This document shows, piece after piece, positions 1 to 8,333 of a DNA stretch of 50,341 nt. Position 1 is the first letter of the stretch, and each line of letters begins with the position of its first letter. A program made the translations under genes and the position numbers. The DNA is taken from the NCBI GenBank assembly GCA_029762595.1, contig JARVGJ010000017.1:1-50341 (forward strand). Reading direction: 5' to 3'. The notes beneath the pieces are model-generated. The model searched no databases. It was given only the letters and a program-made list of their open reading frames with translations, and had not been told where the DNA came from. Origin of the DNA: Methanolobus sp. Its GTDB lineage: Archaea; Halobacteriota; Methanosarcinia; Methanosarcinales; Methanosarcinaceae.

Positions 1-29
1 GAACTCTGGATCGCTGCCAACTCACTCAT
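1..29 (-). CDS. possible 5' end of a gene running out of the window
   Basis: On the minus strand an ATG at 29-27 opens a frame reading MSELAAIQS to the window edge. Nothing identifies the protein and there is no clear ribosome binding site, so this is only a candidate N-terminus of a gene lying to the left. Confidence 0.25.
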
Positions 30-537
30 AATCTTATTCTTTTTTAATCGCTTTTTATTATTTTCTTATACTTGGATTTTAATATTTTAGTTTGCCTTGT
101 GCTAAACCTGTCTCACTTTTGAAAATGCATCGTATGGGCCAGCCTGGGAGCTATATAATAAATCGTTTTAATACGCTTTAAGTATATATCTTTGATAGCG
201 TATGTCATTACTATTATTAATCTGTATTATATTGTATCATTTATATACTCAAAAGCACCTATATAACATAAGATATTTATGATACTTGTTTCTCTCTTGT
301 TCAAAAACAGGGCTTTAAAGCCCTATTTATTTTTTTACCTTTTAAGCAGATTCATAAAACCTTTAAGTACAATTATATGAATTATATGTGGGGTAGTACA
401 TACTTTATTTTTAGGATGATTTTTCTGGTATCCTATTCATTTCATGGTATTTACTTCCATATTCATTCCAGAAACCTGAAGTAATTATACGGATTAATGA
501 CCAACAATAACAGGAATCTGAAACAGTAGGTGATAAT
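30..537. other. AT-rich intergenic region with one terminator-like hairpin
   Basis: There is no gene-length frame here. The region is strongly AT-rich, with TATA-like stretches near 152-160 and 240-247. It holds a perfect palindrome at 309-324 (AGGGCTTTAAAGCCCT) followed by a T-rich tract. Only the extreme left edge has a possible gene, and that one is transcribed away, so the hairpin has no obvious plus-strand gene to terminate. A small RNA ending there is possible but unproven. Confidence 0.5.
309..337 (+). terminator. GC hairpin plus T-run
   Basis: The perfect inverted repeat AGGGCTTTAAAGCCCT at 309-324 is followed by a tract that is nearly all T to 337. On the minus strand it is also followed by a short T-run. 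It looks like an intrinsic, possibly bidirectional terminator, with no annotated gene immediately upstream on the plus strand. Confidence 0.45.
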
Positions 538-1962
538 ATGAAAGAATATGATCTGATTGTAATTGGCTCCGGTTCCGGGATGAACTATGTAAGTGCAATG
601 CTTGATGCAAATCCCGAAATGAAAGTTGCTCTTATTGATAAAGATGAACCCGGAGGTATCTGCCTGACCCGGGGCTGCATACCTTCAAAAATGCTCCTCT
701 ACCCTGCAGAACTTGTCAGAGACATTGGAAAAGCAGGAAATTTCGGGATCAAAGCCTCAATTGAGAACATCGATTTCAAGGTTGTAATGGACAGGATGCG
801 TTCAACAATATCAGAGGACATTGAAGGCATAAAACACGGATACACACACATTACCCGTCTGGATTTCTATAATGAGGCTGCAGAGTTTGTCTCACCATAT
901 ACCATGAAAGCAGGTGAGGAAACCATCACTGCAAAAATGATATTCCTGTGTACAGGTTCAAAACCTGCAATTCCACCGGTAAAAGGACTTGATGATGTGG
1001 ATTATCTCACAAGTGATGATGTACTTGAACTAACAGAGCTTCCGCAAAGTCTTGTCATAATCGGAGGAGGATATATTGCAGCCGAATACGGTCATTTCTT
1101 CTCTTCCATGGGTTCAAAGGTCACGATAATAGGCAGGAATGCCAGAATTATTCCGGAAGAAGAACCTGAGATCTCAGTCCTGGCAAAGAAAATGATGTCT
1201 GAGTATATGGATATTCTGACCAACTGCGAGGTTGTCGAGGTTAAGAAGTCATCTGAAGGAAAGGTCGTAGTTGCAAAAGACCGCAAAACCGGCGAAGAAA
1301 AAGAGGTCATGGCCTCTGCAATACTTGTGGCAACGGGCAGGAGCCCCAACACCGATATACTCAAACCAGAACTTGGAAGTATCGAAACAGACAAGCATGG
1401 ATGGATAAAGGTGAATGAACATCTGGAAACATCTCAGCCAAATATCTGGGCTTTTGGAGATGCAAACGGAAAGTATCTTTTCAAACATGTTGCAAACCAT
1501 GAATCAACTGTTGTCTATTACAATGCTGCCCTGAAAAAGAAAGCAAAGGTAGATTATCATGCAGTACCTTATGCGGTTTTTTCATATCCTGAAATTGCAG
1601 GTGTTGGCATGACCGAGAGACAGGCCATTGAAGAGTACGGTGAAGAGAACACAGTCATCGGTTTTTACCGTTTCCAGGATACTGCAAAGGGTATGGCTAT
1701 GTCACTGGGCGATGAGTTTGTTAAGATTATCCTTGAAAGTAGCTCACAGAAAATACTTGGAGCCCATATAATAGGTCCACAGGCCTCAGTTCTCATCCAC
1801 CAGATAATCCCGCTGCTGTACACGGAAAAACAGGATGCAACTCCAATAATGTATGCAATGGACATCCATCCTTCACTAAGTGAGGTCATCAAAAGAGCAT
1901 TTTATTCAAGGATGCCGGTCAATGAGTATCATATGATCATGCAGGCATACGGGCTGGAATAA
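538..1962 (+). CDS. dihydrolipoamide dehydrogenase-like flavin disulfide oxidoreductase
   Basis: The 474-residue protein belongs to the class I pyridine nucleotide-disulfide oxidoreductases (dihydrolipoamide dehydrogenase, mercuric reductase, glutathione reductase). It has an N-terminal FAD fold (VIGSGSGM), the redox pair CLTRGC with Cys42 and Cys47, a central NAD(P)-binding fold (IIGGGYIAAEYGHFF), a second FAD motif (IWAFGDANG) and the C-terminal active-site HPSLSE with His444 and Glu449. Length and motifs are intact. The ATG has a good GGTGATA ribosome binding site. No 2-oxoacid dehydrogenase E1 or E2 gene lies nearby, so the disulfide substrate is unknown. A lipoamide role would be a guess; a low-molecular-weight thiol or metal substrate is equally possible. 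Confidence 0.9.
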   Translation: MKEYDLIVIGSGSGMNYVSAMLDANPEMKVALIDKDEPGGICLTRGCIPSKMLLYPAELVRDIGKAGNFGIKASIENIDFKVVMDRMRSTISEDIEGIKHGYTHITRLDFYNEAAEFVSPYTMKAGEETITAKMIFLCTGSKPAIPPVKGLDDVDYLTSDDVLELTELPQSLVIIGGGYIAAEYGHFFSSMGSKVTIIGRNARIIPEEEPEISVLAKKMMSEYMDILTNCEVVEVKKSSEGKVVVAKDRKTGEEKEVMASAILVATGRSPNTDILKPELGSIETDKHGWIKVNEHLETSQPNIWAFGDANGKYLFKHVANHESTVVYYNAALKKKAKVDYHAVPYAVFSYPEIAGVGMTERQAIEEYGEENTVIGFYRFQDTAKGMAMSLGDEFVKIILESSSQKILGAHIIGPQASVLIHQIIPLLYTEKQDATPIMYAMDIHPSLSEVIKRAFYSRMPVNEYHMIMQAYGLE

Positions 1963-2033
1963 GTTGAATGACATGCACAAATTATTTACTTCTTAAATTT
2001 GAATTAGATTAGATCAAAGAAGGATGTGATTAA

Positions 2034-2939
2034 TTGAGTATTCCTGACTATCAATCAATTATGTTACCTCTTCTGAAGTATGCTTCAGATGAACTTGAGC
2101 ATCACACTCGTGATGCAACAGATGAACTTGCTATTGTTTTTAATCTATCTGATGATGAGAGGAAGGAATTATTGCCAAGTGGTAAACAAGCAATTTTTGA
2201 CAATCGAGTAGGATGGGCTCGCACTTATTTGAAAAAAGCAGGCTTAATCGCCTCAAAAAAGCGAGGGTACTTTTTTATAACTCCGAGAGGTCTGAAGGCA
2301 TTATCTGAAAAACCTGATTCAATAGATGTGTCTTATTTATCGAAGTTCAATGAATTTAATGATTTTATCAATACAAGCAACAGTTCCTCAAAAGTTCATA
2401 TTTCATCAATTACAAATGAAGAATTGGATCCAGAGGAATTAATTGAAAATAATTATCTTAAATTACACGAAGAACTGATTTCTGAAATTTTAGATACGAT
2501 AAAAGATTATTCACCCTCATTTTTTGAAAAACTTGTTGTTGATGTATTGACAAAAATGGGCTATGGAGGTTCCCGCAAAGATGCCGGGCAGGCAATCGGG
2601 AAAAGCGGTGATGGCGGAATTGATGGAATTATAAAGGAAGATCGTCTTGGACTGGATGTAATCTATATTCAAGCTAAAAGATGGGATAATACTGTAGGAA
2701 GACCTGAAATTCAGAAATTTGCAGGGGCGTTAATAGGCAAGCAAGCCAAAAAAGGTGTTTTTATTACAACAGCCAATTTTTCAAAAGATGCCGAAGTTTA
2801 TGCCAAGCAGACAGGAAACATTGTATTGATCGATGGTCCGAATTTAGCCAAACTCATGATAGAATATAATGTCGGTGTTTCTACTGTCAAGACATATGAT
2901 GTTAAGAAGATAGATTTAGATTATTTTGATGAAACATGA
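2034..2939 (+). CDS. Mrr-type restriction endonuclease
   Basis: The 301-residue protein has the Mrr layout. A winged-helix N-domain (about residues 1-95, with the Mrr_N-like stretch after LPSGKQAIFDNRVGWARTYL) is followed by a linker and a C-terminal Mrr catalytic domain (about 155-285). The PD-(D/E)xK core is visible as GDGGIDGI followed by IYIQAKRW. Members of this family cut modified DNA (type IV restriction). The start is TTG with AGGATG upstream; no ATG is available near it. The gene is visibly more AT-rich than its neighbours and stands alone with no methylase, as expected for a modification-dependent enzyme acquired by transfer. The DNA modification it recognises cannot be read from the sequence. 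Confidence 0.88.
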   Translation: MSIPDYQSIMLPLLKYASDELEHHTRDATDELAIVFNLSDDERKELLPSGKQAIFDNRVGWARTYLKKAGLIASKKRGYFFITPRGLKALSEKPDSIDVSYLSKFNEFNDFINTSNSSSKVHISSITNEELDPEELIENNYLKLHEELISEILDTIKDYSPSFFEKLVVDVLTKMGYGGSRKDAGQAIGKSGDGGIDGIIKEDRLGLDVIYIQAKRWDNTVGRPEIQKFAGALIGKQAKKGVFITTANFSKDAEVYAKQTGNIVLIDGPNLAKLMIEYNVGVSTVKTYDVKKIDLDYFDET

Positions 2940-2977
2940 AGCATTATTATCACTTCAATAGAAAAATAGAATAAAAA

Positions 2978-2997
2978 GAGAGAACCTCAGTTCTCTC
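2978..2997 (-). terminator. hairpin terminator of proX
   Basis: The inverted repeat GAGAGAAC-CTCA-GTTCTCTC overlaps the proX stop codon. On the minus strand it is followed directly by TTTTTATTC. It is placed to end the proVWX transcript, and it lies between convergent genes. Confidence 0.55.
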
Positions 2998-3877
2998 CGA
3001 TCCATTCACTTACTTTCTCAGGGTTGTTATCCACCCATTTCCTGGCAGCATCTTCTTCGGACATACCGTCTGCAAGGTCTGACATTACAGACTGGATGTC
3101 ATCGTGGGTCCAGTTGAACCTGCCTATTATTTCGTAGAGCTGCGGGTCATCTTCCTGAAGTCCCATTCTTGCAAGGGTCTCGACATGGTCTGCCTCACCA
3201 TATATCTCCATTGGATCTTCAAGATACTTCAGTTCAAAACTGTTGAATGCCCAGTGTGGTGACCAGAGAGTTACAACGGTCCAGTCTCCGGCATCAACTG
3301 ATCTTTTGAGTGAAGCGGTCATGCCTGCACTGCTGCTTGAAATAAGATCATACTCAAGTCCATATTCATCTATGGCTGTTTCGGTTGTTGACATTATTCC
3401 GGCACCCGGGTCGATACCAATGATTTGACTTTTGAACTGGTCCCTGTTATCATTGAGCTCATCGATAGAGTCAATGGTGACATATGCTGGTACAACAAGT
3501 CCTATACGGCAATCCTCAAGGTTCACGGCAACACTGTCAATGTCCTCTCCATACCTTTCCCAGTAGTTCTTTTGGGTCTGTGGAAGCCACGCAGAAGTCG
3601 TAAAGTCGAACTGGCTGTCTGCGAGTCCCTGATAGAGTGCACCTGCATCAACAGCTATTATCTCCACATCATAACCTGCCTCTTCAAGGACAAGTTTCAT
3701 GACATTGGTACTGGCTATTTCGCCGTCCCAGAGAACATAGCCGATAGTTGCTTCCTTTGTGGTGGTTGCTTCATCTGTTCCATTATCTCCGGTTGTGTCC
3801 TGGCCAGTGCATCCACTCACCATGACAAGCATGGCAAGCACTATGAGCACTGAAAGGACTTTTATTTCTCTTTTCAC
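2987..3877 (-). CDS. proX: glycine betaine/proline ABC transporter, substrate-binding lipoprotein
   Basis: This is the extracytoplasmic solute-binding protein of an OpuA/ProU-type importer. I place the start at GTG 3877 (TGTGATAA upstream). This gives a textbook lipoprotein signal: MKREIK, a hydrophobic stretch, then the lipobox VSGC, so the mature protein would be lipid-anchored outside the membrane. A longer frame to 3928 exists but would put extra residues before the signal peptide. The body is the ProX/OpuAC fold, including aromatic-rich segments (SAWLPQTQKNYWERYG, WSPHWAF) of the kind that form the betaine-binding aromatic box. It is last in a proV-proW-proX operon. In a methanogen the substrate may serve as osmoprotectant or as a methyl donor; the sequence does not say which. 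Confidence 0.9.
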   Translation of the reverse strand: MKREIKVLSVLIVLAMLVMVSGCTGQDTTGDNGTDEATTTKEATIGYVLWDGEIASTNVMKLVLEEAGYDVEIIAVDAGALYQGLADSQFDFTTSAWLPQTQKNYWERYGEDIDSVAVNLEDCRIGLVVPAYVTIDSIDELNDNRDQFKSQIIGIDPGAGIMSTTETAIDEYGLEYDLISSSSAGMTASLKRSVDAGDWTVVTLWSPHWAFNSFELKYLEDPMEIYGEADHVETLARMGLQEDDPQLYEIIGRFNWTHDDIQSVMSDLADGMSEEDAARKWVDNNPEKVSEWIGEN

Positions 3878-3939
3878 TTTATCACAACATTTTAGTTTAT
3901 AAAAAGACCAAAGGTCTGTAAATATCAATAATTACTTCA

Positions 3940-4773
3940 TTATTCCTTAGGTGTAATGCTCTGCGTCAATCTGTCAAGTACTATGGCAATTATCACAATC
4001 CCAAGACCTGCCTCAAAACCCTGGGCAATGTCTACCCTCTGGATACCTACAAGTACCTGGTACCCAAGTCCTCTTGCACCTATCATGGCAGCAATAACCA
4101 CCATTGAAAGTGAGAGCATTATGCATTGGTTCACACCTGCCATTATAGTTGGCAGTGCAACCGGTAATTCTACTTTGATAAGCTTTTGCATGGATGTCGT
4201 ACCAAAAGCATTTGCCACTTCTCTCAGTTCCACAGGGACCTGTCTTATGCCAAGGTTTGTAAGACGAATAGCTGGTGGCATTGCAAACACTATGGTTGCA
4301 ACAAGTCCTGGTACATTGCCAAGCCCAAAGAATATGACAGCGGGTATCAGATATACAAAAGAGGGCATTGTCTGCATGAAATCCAGCACTGGTTTTACTA
4401 TACTGAATATTGTTTCATTCTTTGCAGCCATGATGCCGGTTGGAATCCCTACCACCAAAGCCACCAGTGCAGATGCCAGTACAAGTGCAATGGTCTCTAT
4501 TGAAAGATTCCACAGGTCCATACTTTCTATCAGGGCAAAACCAATTGCAGTACCAATTGTAAGTTTTAGGTCCCTTCTGGAAACTATATACACCAGAATT
4601 GAAATAACGAATATGAATGCAATGGGTGGCAGGAACATCAATATGTCTTTGAATCCGGATATGAGAAAGTCAATGAATTTACTGAAGATGTCCATTAAAA
4701 AGCCGAAATTATCATTCAGCCAGTAAACGCCAGATTCAACGACTTTACCTATCGGTATCTCAGGTATCACCAT
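3940..4773 (-). CDS. proW: glycine betaine/proline ABC transporter, permease
   Basis: The 277-residue integral membrane subunit of the betaine importer has several hydrophobic segments. It also carries the conserved cytoplasmic EAA loop (VPVELREVANAFGTTSMQKLIKVELPVALPTIMAGV), which docks on the ATPase. Its length matches ProW/OpuAB. The ATG follows the proV TAA with no spacer, so translation is probably coupled, and proX begins about 60 bases downstream. The family assignment is secure; substrate identity rests on ProX and ProV. Confidence 0.93.
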   Translation of the reverse strand: MVIPEIPIGKVVESGVYWLNDNFGFLMDIFSKFIDFLISGFKDILMFLPPIAFIFVISILVYIVSRRDLKLTIGTAIGFALIESMDLWNLSIETIALVLASALVALVVGIPTGIMAAKNETIFSIVKPVLDFMQTMPSFVYLIPAVIFFGLGNVPGLVATIVFAMPPAIRLTNLGIRQVPVELREVANAFGTTSMQKLIKVELPVALPTIMAGVNQCIMLSLSMVVIAAMIGARGLGYQVLVGIQRVDIAQGFEAGLGIVIIAIVLDRLTQSITPKE

Positions 4774-5967
4774 TTAATCCTCCTCCTTTATGGTAAGGGC
4801 GCCTAGTATGCTACCTCTGACTATGACTCCCAGGAGTTTGTTCCTTTCATTCACCACAGCAAGCGGAAACTGACTTTCTGCTACCATAGGAATGATATCC
4901 TTGACAGGCTCATCTGGTGCAACTGTCGGCACATCAGTTATCAATACATCATGTAATGTTCTCTTCTCCTTAACGGCCTTTACAGCGTCATCAATGAGAA
5001 GTATGCCTTTGATGGTCTTTTCAGGATCGACCACAAAAATGGATGATATCCCGTGCTTTTTCATCAGTTGCATGGCAACGGTAAGTCCTGAATTGATGGA
5101 TACCACAGGTTCCGGGCGTTTCATGACATTCTCTGCAGTAAGGATCTTTGTCCTGTCAACACCGGCAACGAACTCAGATACGTAATCATCGGCTGGATTT
5201 GTGAGTATCTCCTCAGCCGTTCCTATCTGGGCAATGACCCCGTCCTTCATGATAGCTATGCGATCCCCGATTTTCAGGGCTTCATCCAGGTCATGGGATA
5301 CAAAGACTATGGTTTTTTTGAGTTTATCCTGAAGTGCGATCAGTTCGTCCTGCATCTCAGACCTGATAAGCGGGTCAAGCGCACTGAATGCCTCATCCAT
5401 GAGTAAAATATCCGGATCTGTGGCAAGTGCACGGGCAAGTCCTACCCTCTGCTGCATTCCACCACTTAACTGGGATGTTTTACTTGCTTCATGACCTTTA
5501 AGACCTACTTTGACAATAGCTTCCTCAGCCTTTGTGTATCTCTCCTCTTTGGGGATACCCTGAACCTCAAGTCCGAAAGCAACGTTATCAATAACGGTTT
5601 TGTGGGGCAGAAGAGCAAAGCTCTGGAAGACCATGCTCATTTTCTTTCTTCTGGCCTCCCTTAACTCTTTATCATTCATTGTGGCAATATCATCACCATC
5701 TATGAGGATATGTCCATCACTAGGGTCAATCAGTCGATTCAGGCAACGTAAAAGAGTGGACTTCCCAGATCCCGAAAGGCCCATTAGTACGAAAGTCTCA
5801 CCCTCGTAAACATCAAAGTTCACTTTATAAAGGCCGACAGTCTGTTTTGTCCTCTCGAATATTTCCTGTTTAGATATTCCCTGTTCTACAAGGGAAACTG
5901 CTTTTTGAGGTGTTTTGCCAAAGATCTTGACAAGATTGCGTACCTCAATTTTCTTATTTTTTTGAAT
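4774..5967 (-). CDS. proV: glycine betaine/proline ABC transporter, ATP-binding subunit (apparent ATT start)
   Basis: This is the ATPase of the betaine importer. It has Walker A GLSGSGKST, signature LSGGMQQR, Walker B ILLMDEAF, H-loop VSHD and a C-terminal tandem CBS region (about the last 120 residues) that senses ionic strength in OpuA-type transporters. The first ordinary start codon is GTG at 5823, but it lies deep inside the conserved N-terminus. The frame stays open upstream and encodes the expected ProV leader (KIEVRNLVKIFG, then QTVGLYKV) back to a TGA at 5979. That 48-codon stretch contains no ATG, GTG or TTG. An ATT at 5967 sits six bases after a strong GAGGT (5978-5974) and would give a normal 397-residue protein. 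If initiation at ATT is wrong, the gene begins at 5823 and lacks its conserved N-terminus. Confidence 0.88.
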   Translation of the reverse strand: MQKNKKIEVRNLVKIFGKTPQKAVSLVEQGISKQEIFERTKQTVGLYKVNFDVYEGETFVLMGLSGSGKSTLLRCLNRLIDPSDGHILIDGDDIATMNDKELREARRKKMSMVFQSFALLPHKTVIDNVAFGLEVQGIPKEERYTKAEEAIVKVGLKGHEASKTSQLSGGMQQRVGLARALATDPDILLMDEAFSALDPLIRSEMQDELIALQDKLKKTIVFVSHDLDEALKIGDRIAIMKDGVIAQIGTAEEILTNPADDYVSEFVAGVDRTKILTAENVMKRPEPVVSINSGLTVAMQLMKKHGISSIFVVDPEKTIKGILLIDDAVKAVKEKRTLHDVLITDVPTVAPDEPVKDIIPMVAESQFPLAVVNERNKLLGVIVRGSILGALTIKEED

Positions 5968-5978
5968 TGTAATACCTC
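5965..5978 (-). promoter_or_regulatory. ribosome binding site and non-canonical ATT start of proV
   Basis: On the minus strand GAGGT (5978-5974) precedes ATT (5967-5965) by six bases, the usual distance. The in-frame TGA at 5979-5977 overlaps this site, so translation cannot begin further upstream. The coding sense of the following codons supports a start here. Confidence 0.55.
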
Positions 5979-5979
5979 A

Positions 5980-6295
5980 ATTTGAAAGAAGGTCTTTTAA
6001 ATTAGTATCGTATCCTGTAGTTTTGACTGGGTTACCCTATATTAATCTGTCGCCACTTCGCTGCTAAAATATGCTCTATTATGTCTTATTTTCAAAAAAT
6101 AAGCTCTATAATTATCTTTTATCTTATTATTATATAATAGGCAGGCAAGCCAGATTTGGCATATTTTAACATGCAGATTATTCTGTAAAAAGGGAAAACA
6201 CCGGGTCGAATTTAATTGGCCTAAAGGTTTATTATCGATATATTGTAAAAAACACCAATAACATGGCCTGCTGACAGTAATGCAAACCAGCAAGG
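5980..6295. other. intergenic region upstream of proV
   Basis: This is AT-rich DNA without a convincing gene. A 96-codon minus frame ending at 6042 looks random and overlaps cofE. A hyphenated palindrome GGGTTACCC at 6029-6037 sits beside a TATA-like ATATTAAT (6039-6046). It is placed where an operator of the proVWX promoter would be expected. I see nothing else. Confidence 0.4.
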
Positions 6296-7087
6296 TCATT
6301 TCTTTTTGCTTATATTGCTGTAATACATACACTCATCCCTGCTGAACAATGGCATTTCGATGTCATCATCAACTATTCTTACAGGTGCATCCCTTACAAG
6401 CACTGCAGGCACACTTTCTCCTGCCTCCCCCATAAGCAACTGGGCTGCAGATACAAGATTATCAGCCACGGCTTTGCGTGTGATCCTCATTTCTTTTCCG
6501 AACAGGTCCAGTGTACCCCTGGCATCCTCTACAGGGACCATTCCAGAGCTTCCAAGGGCGATCCCGACGCATCCAAGACGCAGTGGCTGTGTGCGACTAT
6601 CTCCTATTATAACTGCAACCTTGCATCCACATTGTTCTTTTATTTCCCTGCGGATCCTTGCAGCACTCTCCTGAGGGTTTTTTGGGAGGAGGACCACATA
6701 CCCTTCGGGTGCATTAGAACCATCTATGCCGGCATTTGGTGCCAGGGTGCCTTTTGTGATTGTAAGTGCAGCTCCGGGAACTCCTCCGAACATTTCGTCA
6801 CATTCCTGCAGTATAAGCTCCATTTCCCTTGCATCAAGCTGGTATTCCTCTGCCAGCTTCCTTGCCTTTTCCCCGGGAATTATATCATCAAGACAGACCA
6901 GGCGGTTCTCAGATGTTGCAAGTGCTGACTCTGCAATGATGAGGACATCGTTTTCACGGAATCTTAATCCCTGTTTCTCCATTGCGTCAATCATTATCTG
7001 TACTATATTGTCACCAGGTTCAATAAGTGGGGTCTTTATGCCAAACATCTGTAAAGAAGGCTGGCATGCAGAGCGATCATTGTGCAT
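6296..7087 (-). CDS. cofE: coenzyme F420-0:L-glutamate ligase
   Basis: CofE adds glutamates in gamma linkage to F420-0, using GTP, to make the deazaflavin cofactor of methanogenesis. The protein matches the family along its length: KTPLIEPGDNI near the start, IIAESALAT, EMFGGVPGAALTITKGTLAPNAGID, the VVLLPKNP segment and VIIGDSRTQPLRLG. The ATG at 7087 has GGGAG six bases upstream. The ATG at 7093 touches that site, and a later ATG at 7048 is also possible. The start overlaps the end of thiC, so cofE is the last gene of a metF-thiC-cofE unit with likely translational coupling. Confidence 0.93.
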   Translation of the reverse strand: MHNDRSACQPSLQMFGIKTPLIEPGDNIVQIMIDAMEKQGLRFRENDVLIIAESALATSENRLVCLDDIIPGEKARKLAEEYQLDAREMELILQECDEMFGGVPGAALTITKGTLAPNAGIDGSNAPEGYVVLLPKNPQESAARIRREIKEQCGCKVAVIIGDSRTQPLRLGCVGIALGSSGMVPVEDARGTLDLFGKEMRITRKAVADNLVSAAQLLMGEAGESVPAVLVRDAPVRIVDDDIEMPLFSRDECMYYSNISKKK

Positions 7088-8333
7088 CGGCATCTCCCTG
7101 CAGGTAATCCTTCATTATCTTGATTGCACAGTAATCACCACACATAGAACAAGGTCCTTCATCAGGGCACATCTGTGCGGGTCTTTCAGGATCAATAGCA
7201 ACCTCCGCCTGACCTTTCCAGTCAAAAGAGGCTCTTCTCCTTGCAAGCATGAGGTCACTCTCACTCAAACCGTATTTCATGGAATCCCCTATATGAGCTG
7301 CTATCCTGAATGCAATGAGTCCTTCTCTGACCTGCTGGGGATCGGGCAGGGATAGGTGTTCTGCAGGCGTTATATAGCAAAGGTAGTCTGCACCTGCTCC
7401 GCTTGCCATGCTTGCACCCACAGCACCTGCTATGTGGTCATACCCAACGGCAACATCCGTTGGCAGAGGTCCTGCCACAAATAATGGGAAATCCGCCTTT
7501 TCCTTGTATATGCGCACAGAATCCGGGATATCGGATGCCCTGATATGTCCTCCCATGCCATTGATAATTACCTGTACACCTAAATCATTGGCCCTTTTTG
7601 CCAGAGAGGCATTTGTTTCTATCTCCATTAACTGCGCACTATCCCTCATGTCATGGATACATCCGCTTCTCATGGTGTTTCCCAGGGACAGTACGACATC
7701 TTTTTTCCTGAGCATTCCCATTATCTCATCAAAATGATCTATGAAAGGGTTCTCACAGTCGTTGAGCAGCATGAAAGTGCTGGTAAATGACCCACCTTTG
7801 GATACCATGCCCATGACCCTGGTCGAACTTTTCAGTTTTTCAAGCATTCTCTTTTCAACACAATGAAGGAGCACTGAGCTTACGCCTTCATCTATTTGTT
7901 TTTGAATGTGTGACAGGATGTCCTCAATTGTGACATTATCCATCCCACATTCAACAATTGCCTGGTAAATGGGAACTGTAGTAACCGGAAGTTGCGTGTT
8001 CTCAAACACCATCTTCCGGATGCCAGAAATGTCACCGCCCATTGAGAGATCAGTAATCGTTGATGCGCCATATTTTTGCGCGACTATCACTTTTTCGACC
8101 TCAGATCCAGGGTCAATGGCAGCTGAGGATGTCCCCATGTTCACATTGATCTTGGTACTGGCACCCTTGCCTATGGCAACAGGAGGGCATCCGGTGCGTG
8201 TCATTATGACAAGACTGCCGTTTGAAACTCTTTCCAGAACAAGTTCTTCTTCAATTCCCTCAACCCTTACAACTTCTTTCATCTCTGCTGTGAGGATGCC
8301 ATTCTTTGCATGGTCTACCTGCGTTTTCTTCAT
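7077..8333 (-). CDS. thiC: ThiC family radical SAM protein (phosphomethylpyrimidine synthase)
   Basis: The 418-residue protein is of the ThiC family, which rearranges aminoimidazole ribotide to the thiamine pyrimidine (HMP-P). It shows the core barrel motifs (DPGSEVEKVIVAQKYGAST, SMGGDI, TVPIYQA, GDSMKYG) and a C-terminal cysteine cluster in PCSMCGDYCAIK. I count CX2CX3C, one residue shorter than the CX2CX4C I recall for bacterial ThiC. The ThiC superfamily also includes 5-hydroxybenzimidazole synthase (BzaF), which uses the same substrate for a cobamide lower ligand, so that alternative remains open. The ATG overlaps the metF stop by four bases (ATGA) and the gene overlaps cofE, so the three are probably co-translated. 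Confidence 0.87.
   Translation of the reverse strand: MKKTQVDHAKNGILTAEMKEVVRVEGIEEELVLERVSNGSLVIMTRTGCPPVAIGKGASTKINVNMGTSSAAIDPGSEVEKVIVAQKYGASTITDLSMGGDISGIRKMVFENTQLPVTTVPIYQAIVECGMDNVTIEDILSHIQKQIDEGVSSVLLHCVEKRMLEKLKSSTRVMGMVSKGGSFTSTFMLLNDCENPFIDHFDEIMGMLRKKDVVLSLGNTMRSGCIHDMRDSAQLMEIETNASLAKRANDLGVQVIINGMGGHIRASDIPDSVRIYKEKADFPLFVAGPLPTDVAVGYDHIAGAVGASMASGAGADYLCYITPAEHLSLPDPQQVREGLIAFRIAAHIGDSMKYGLSESDLMLARRRASFDWKGQAEVAIDPERPAQMCPDEGPCSMCGDYCAIKIMKDYLQGDADAQ

Noticed and set aside
538-1962. Part of a 2-oxoacid dehydrogenase complex
   Set aside because: The enzyme fold fits, but no E1, E2 or lipoate genes lie in the neighbourhood, so only the general family is called.
3956-4726. A 256-codon open frame on the plus strand
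   Set aside because: It is antisense to proW and has no motif; proW has the EAA loop and correct operon position.
6042-6332. A 96-codon minus-strand frame beside cofE
   Set aside because: It overlaps the coding end of cofE, is AT-rich with random composition, and has no ribosome site or recognisable motif.
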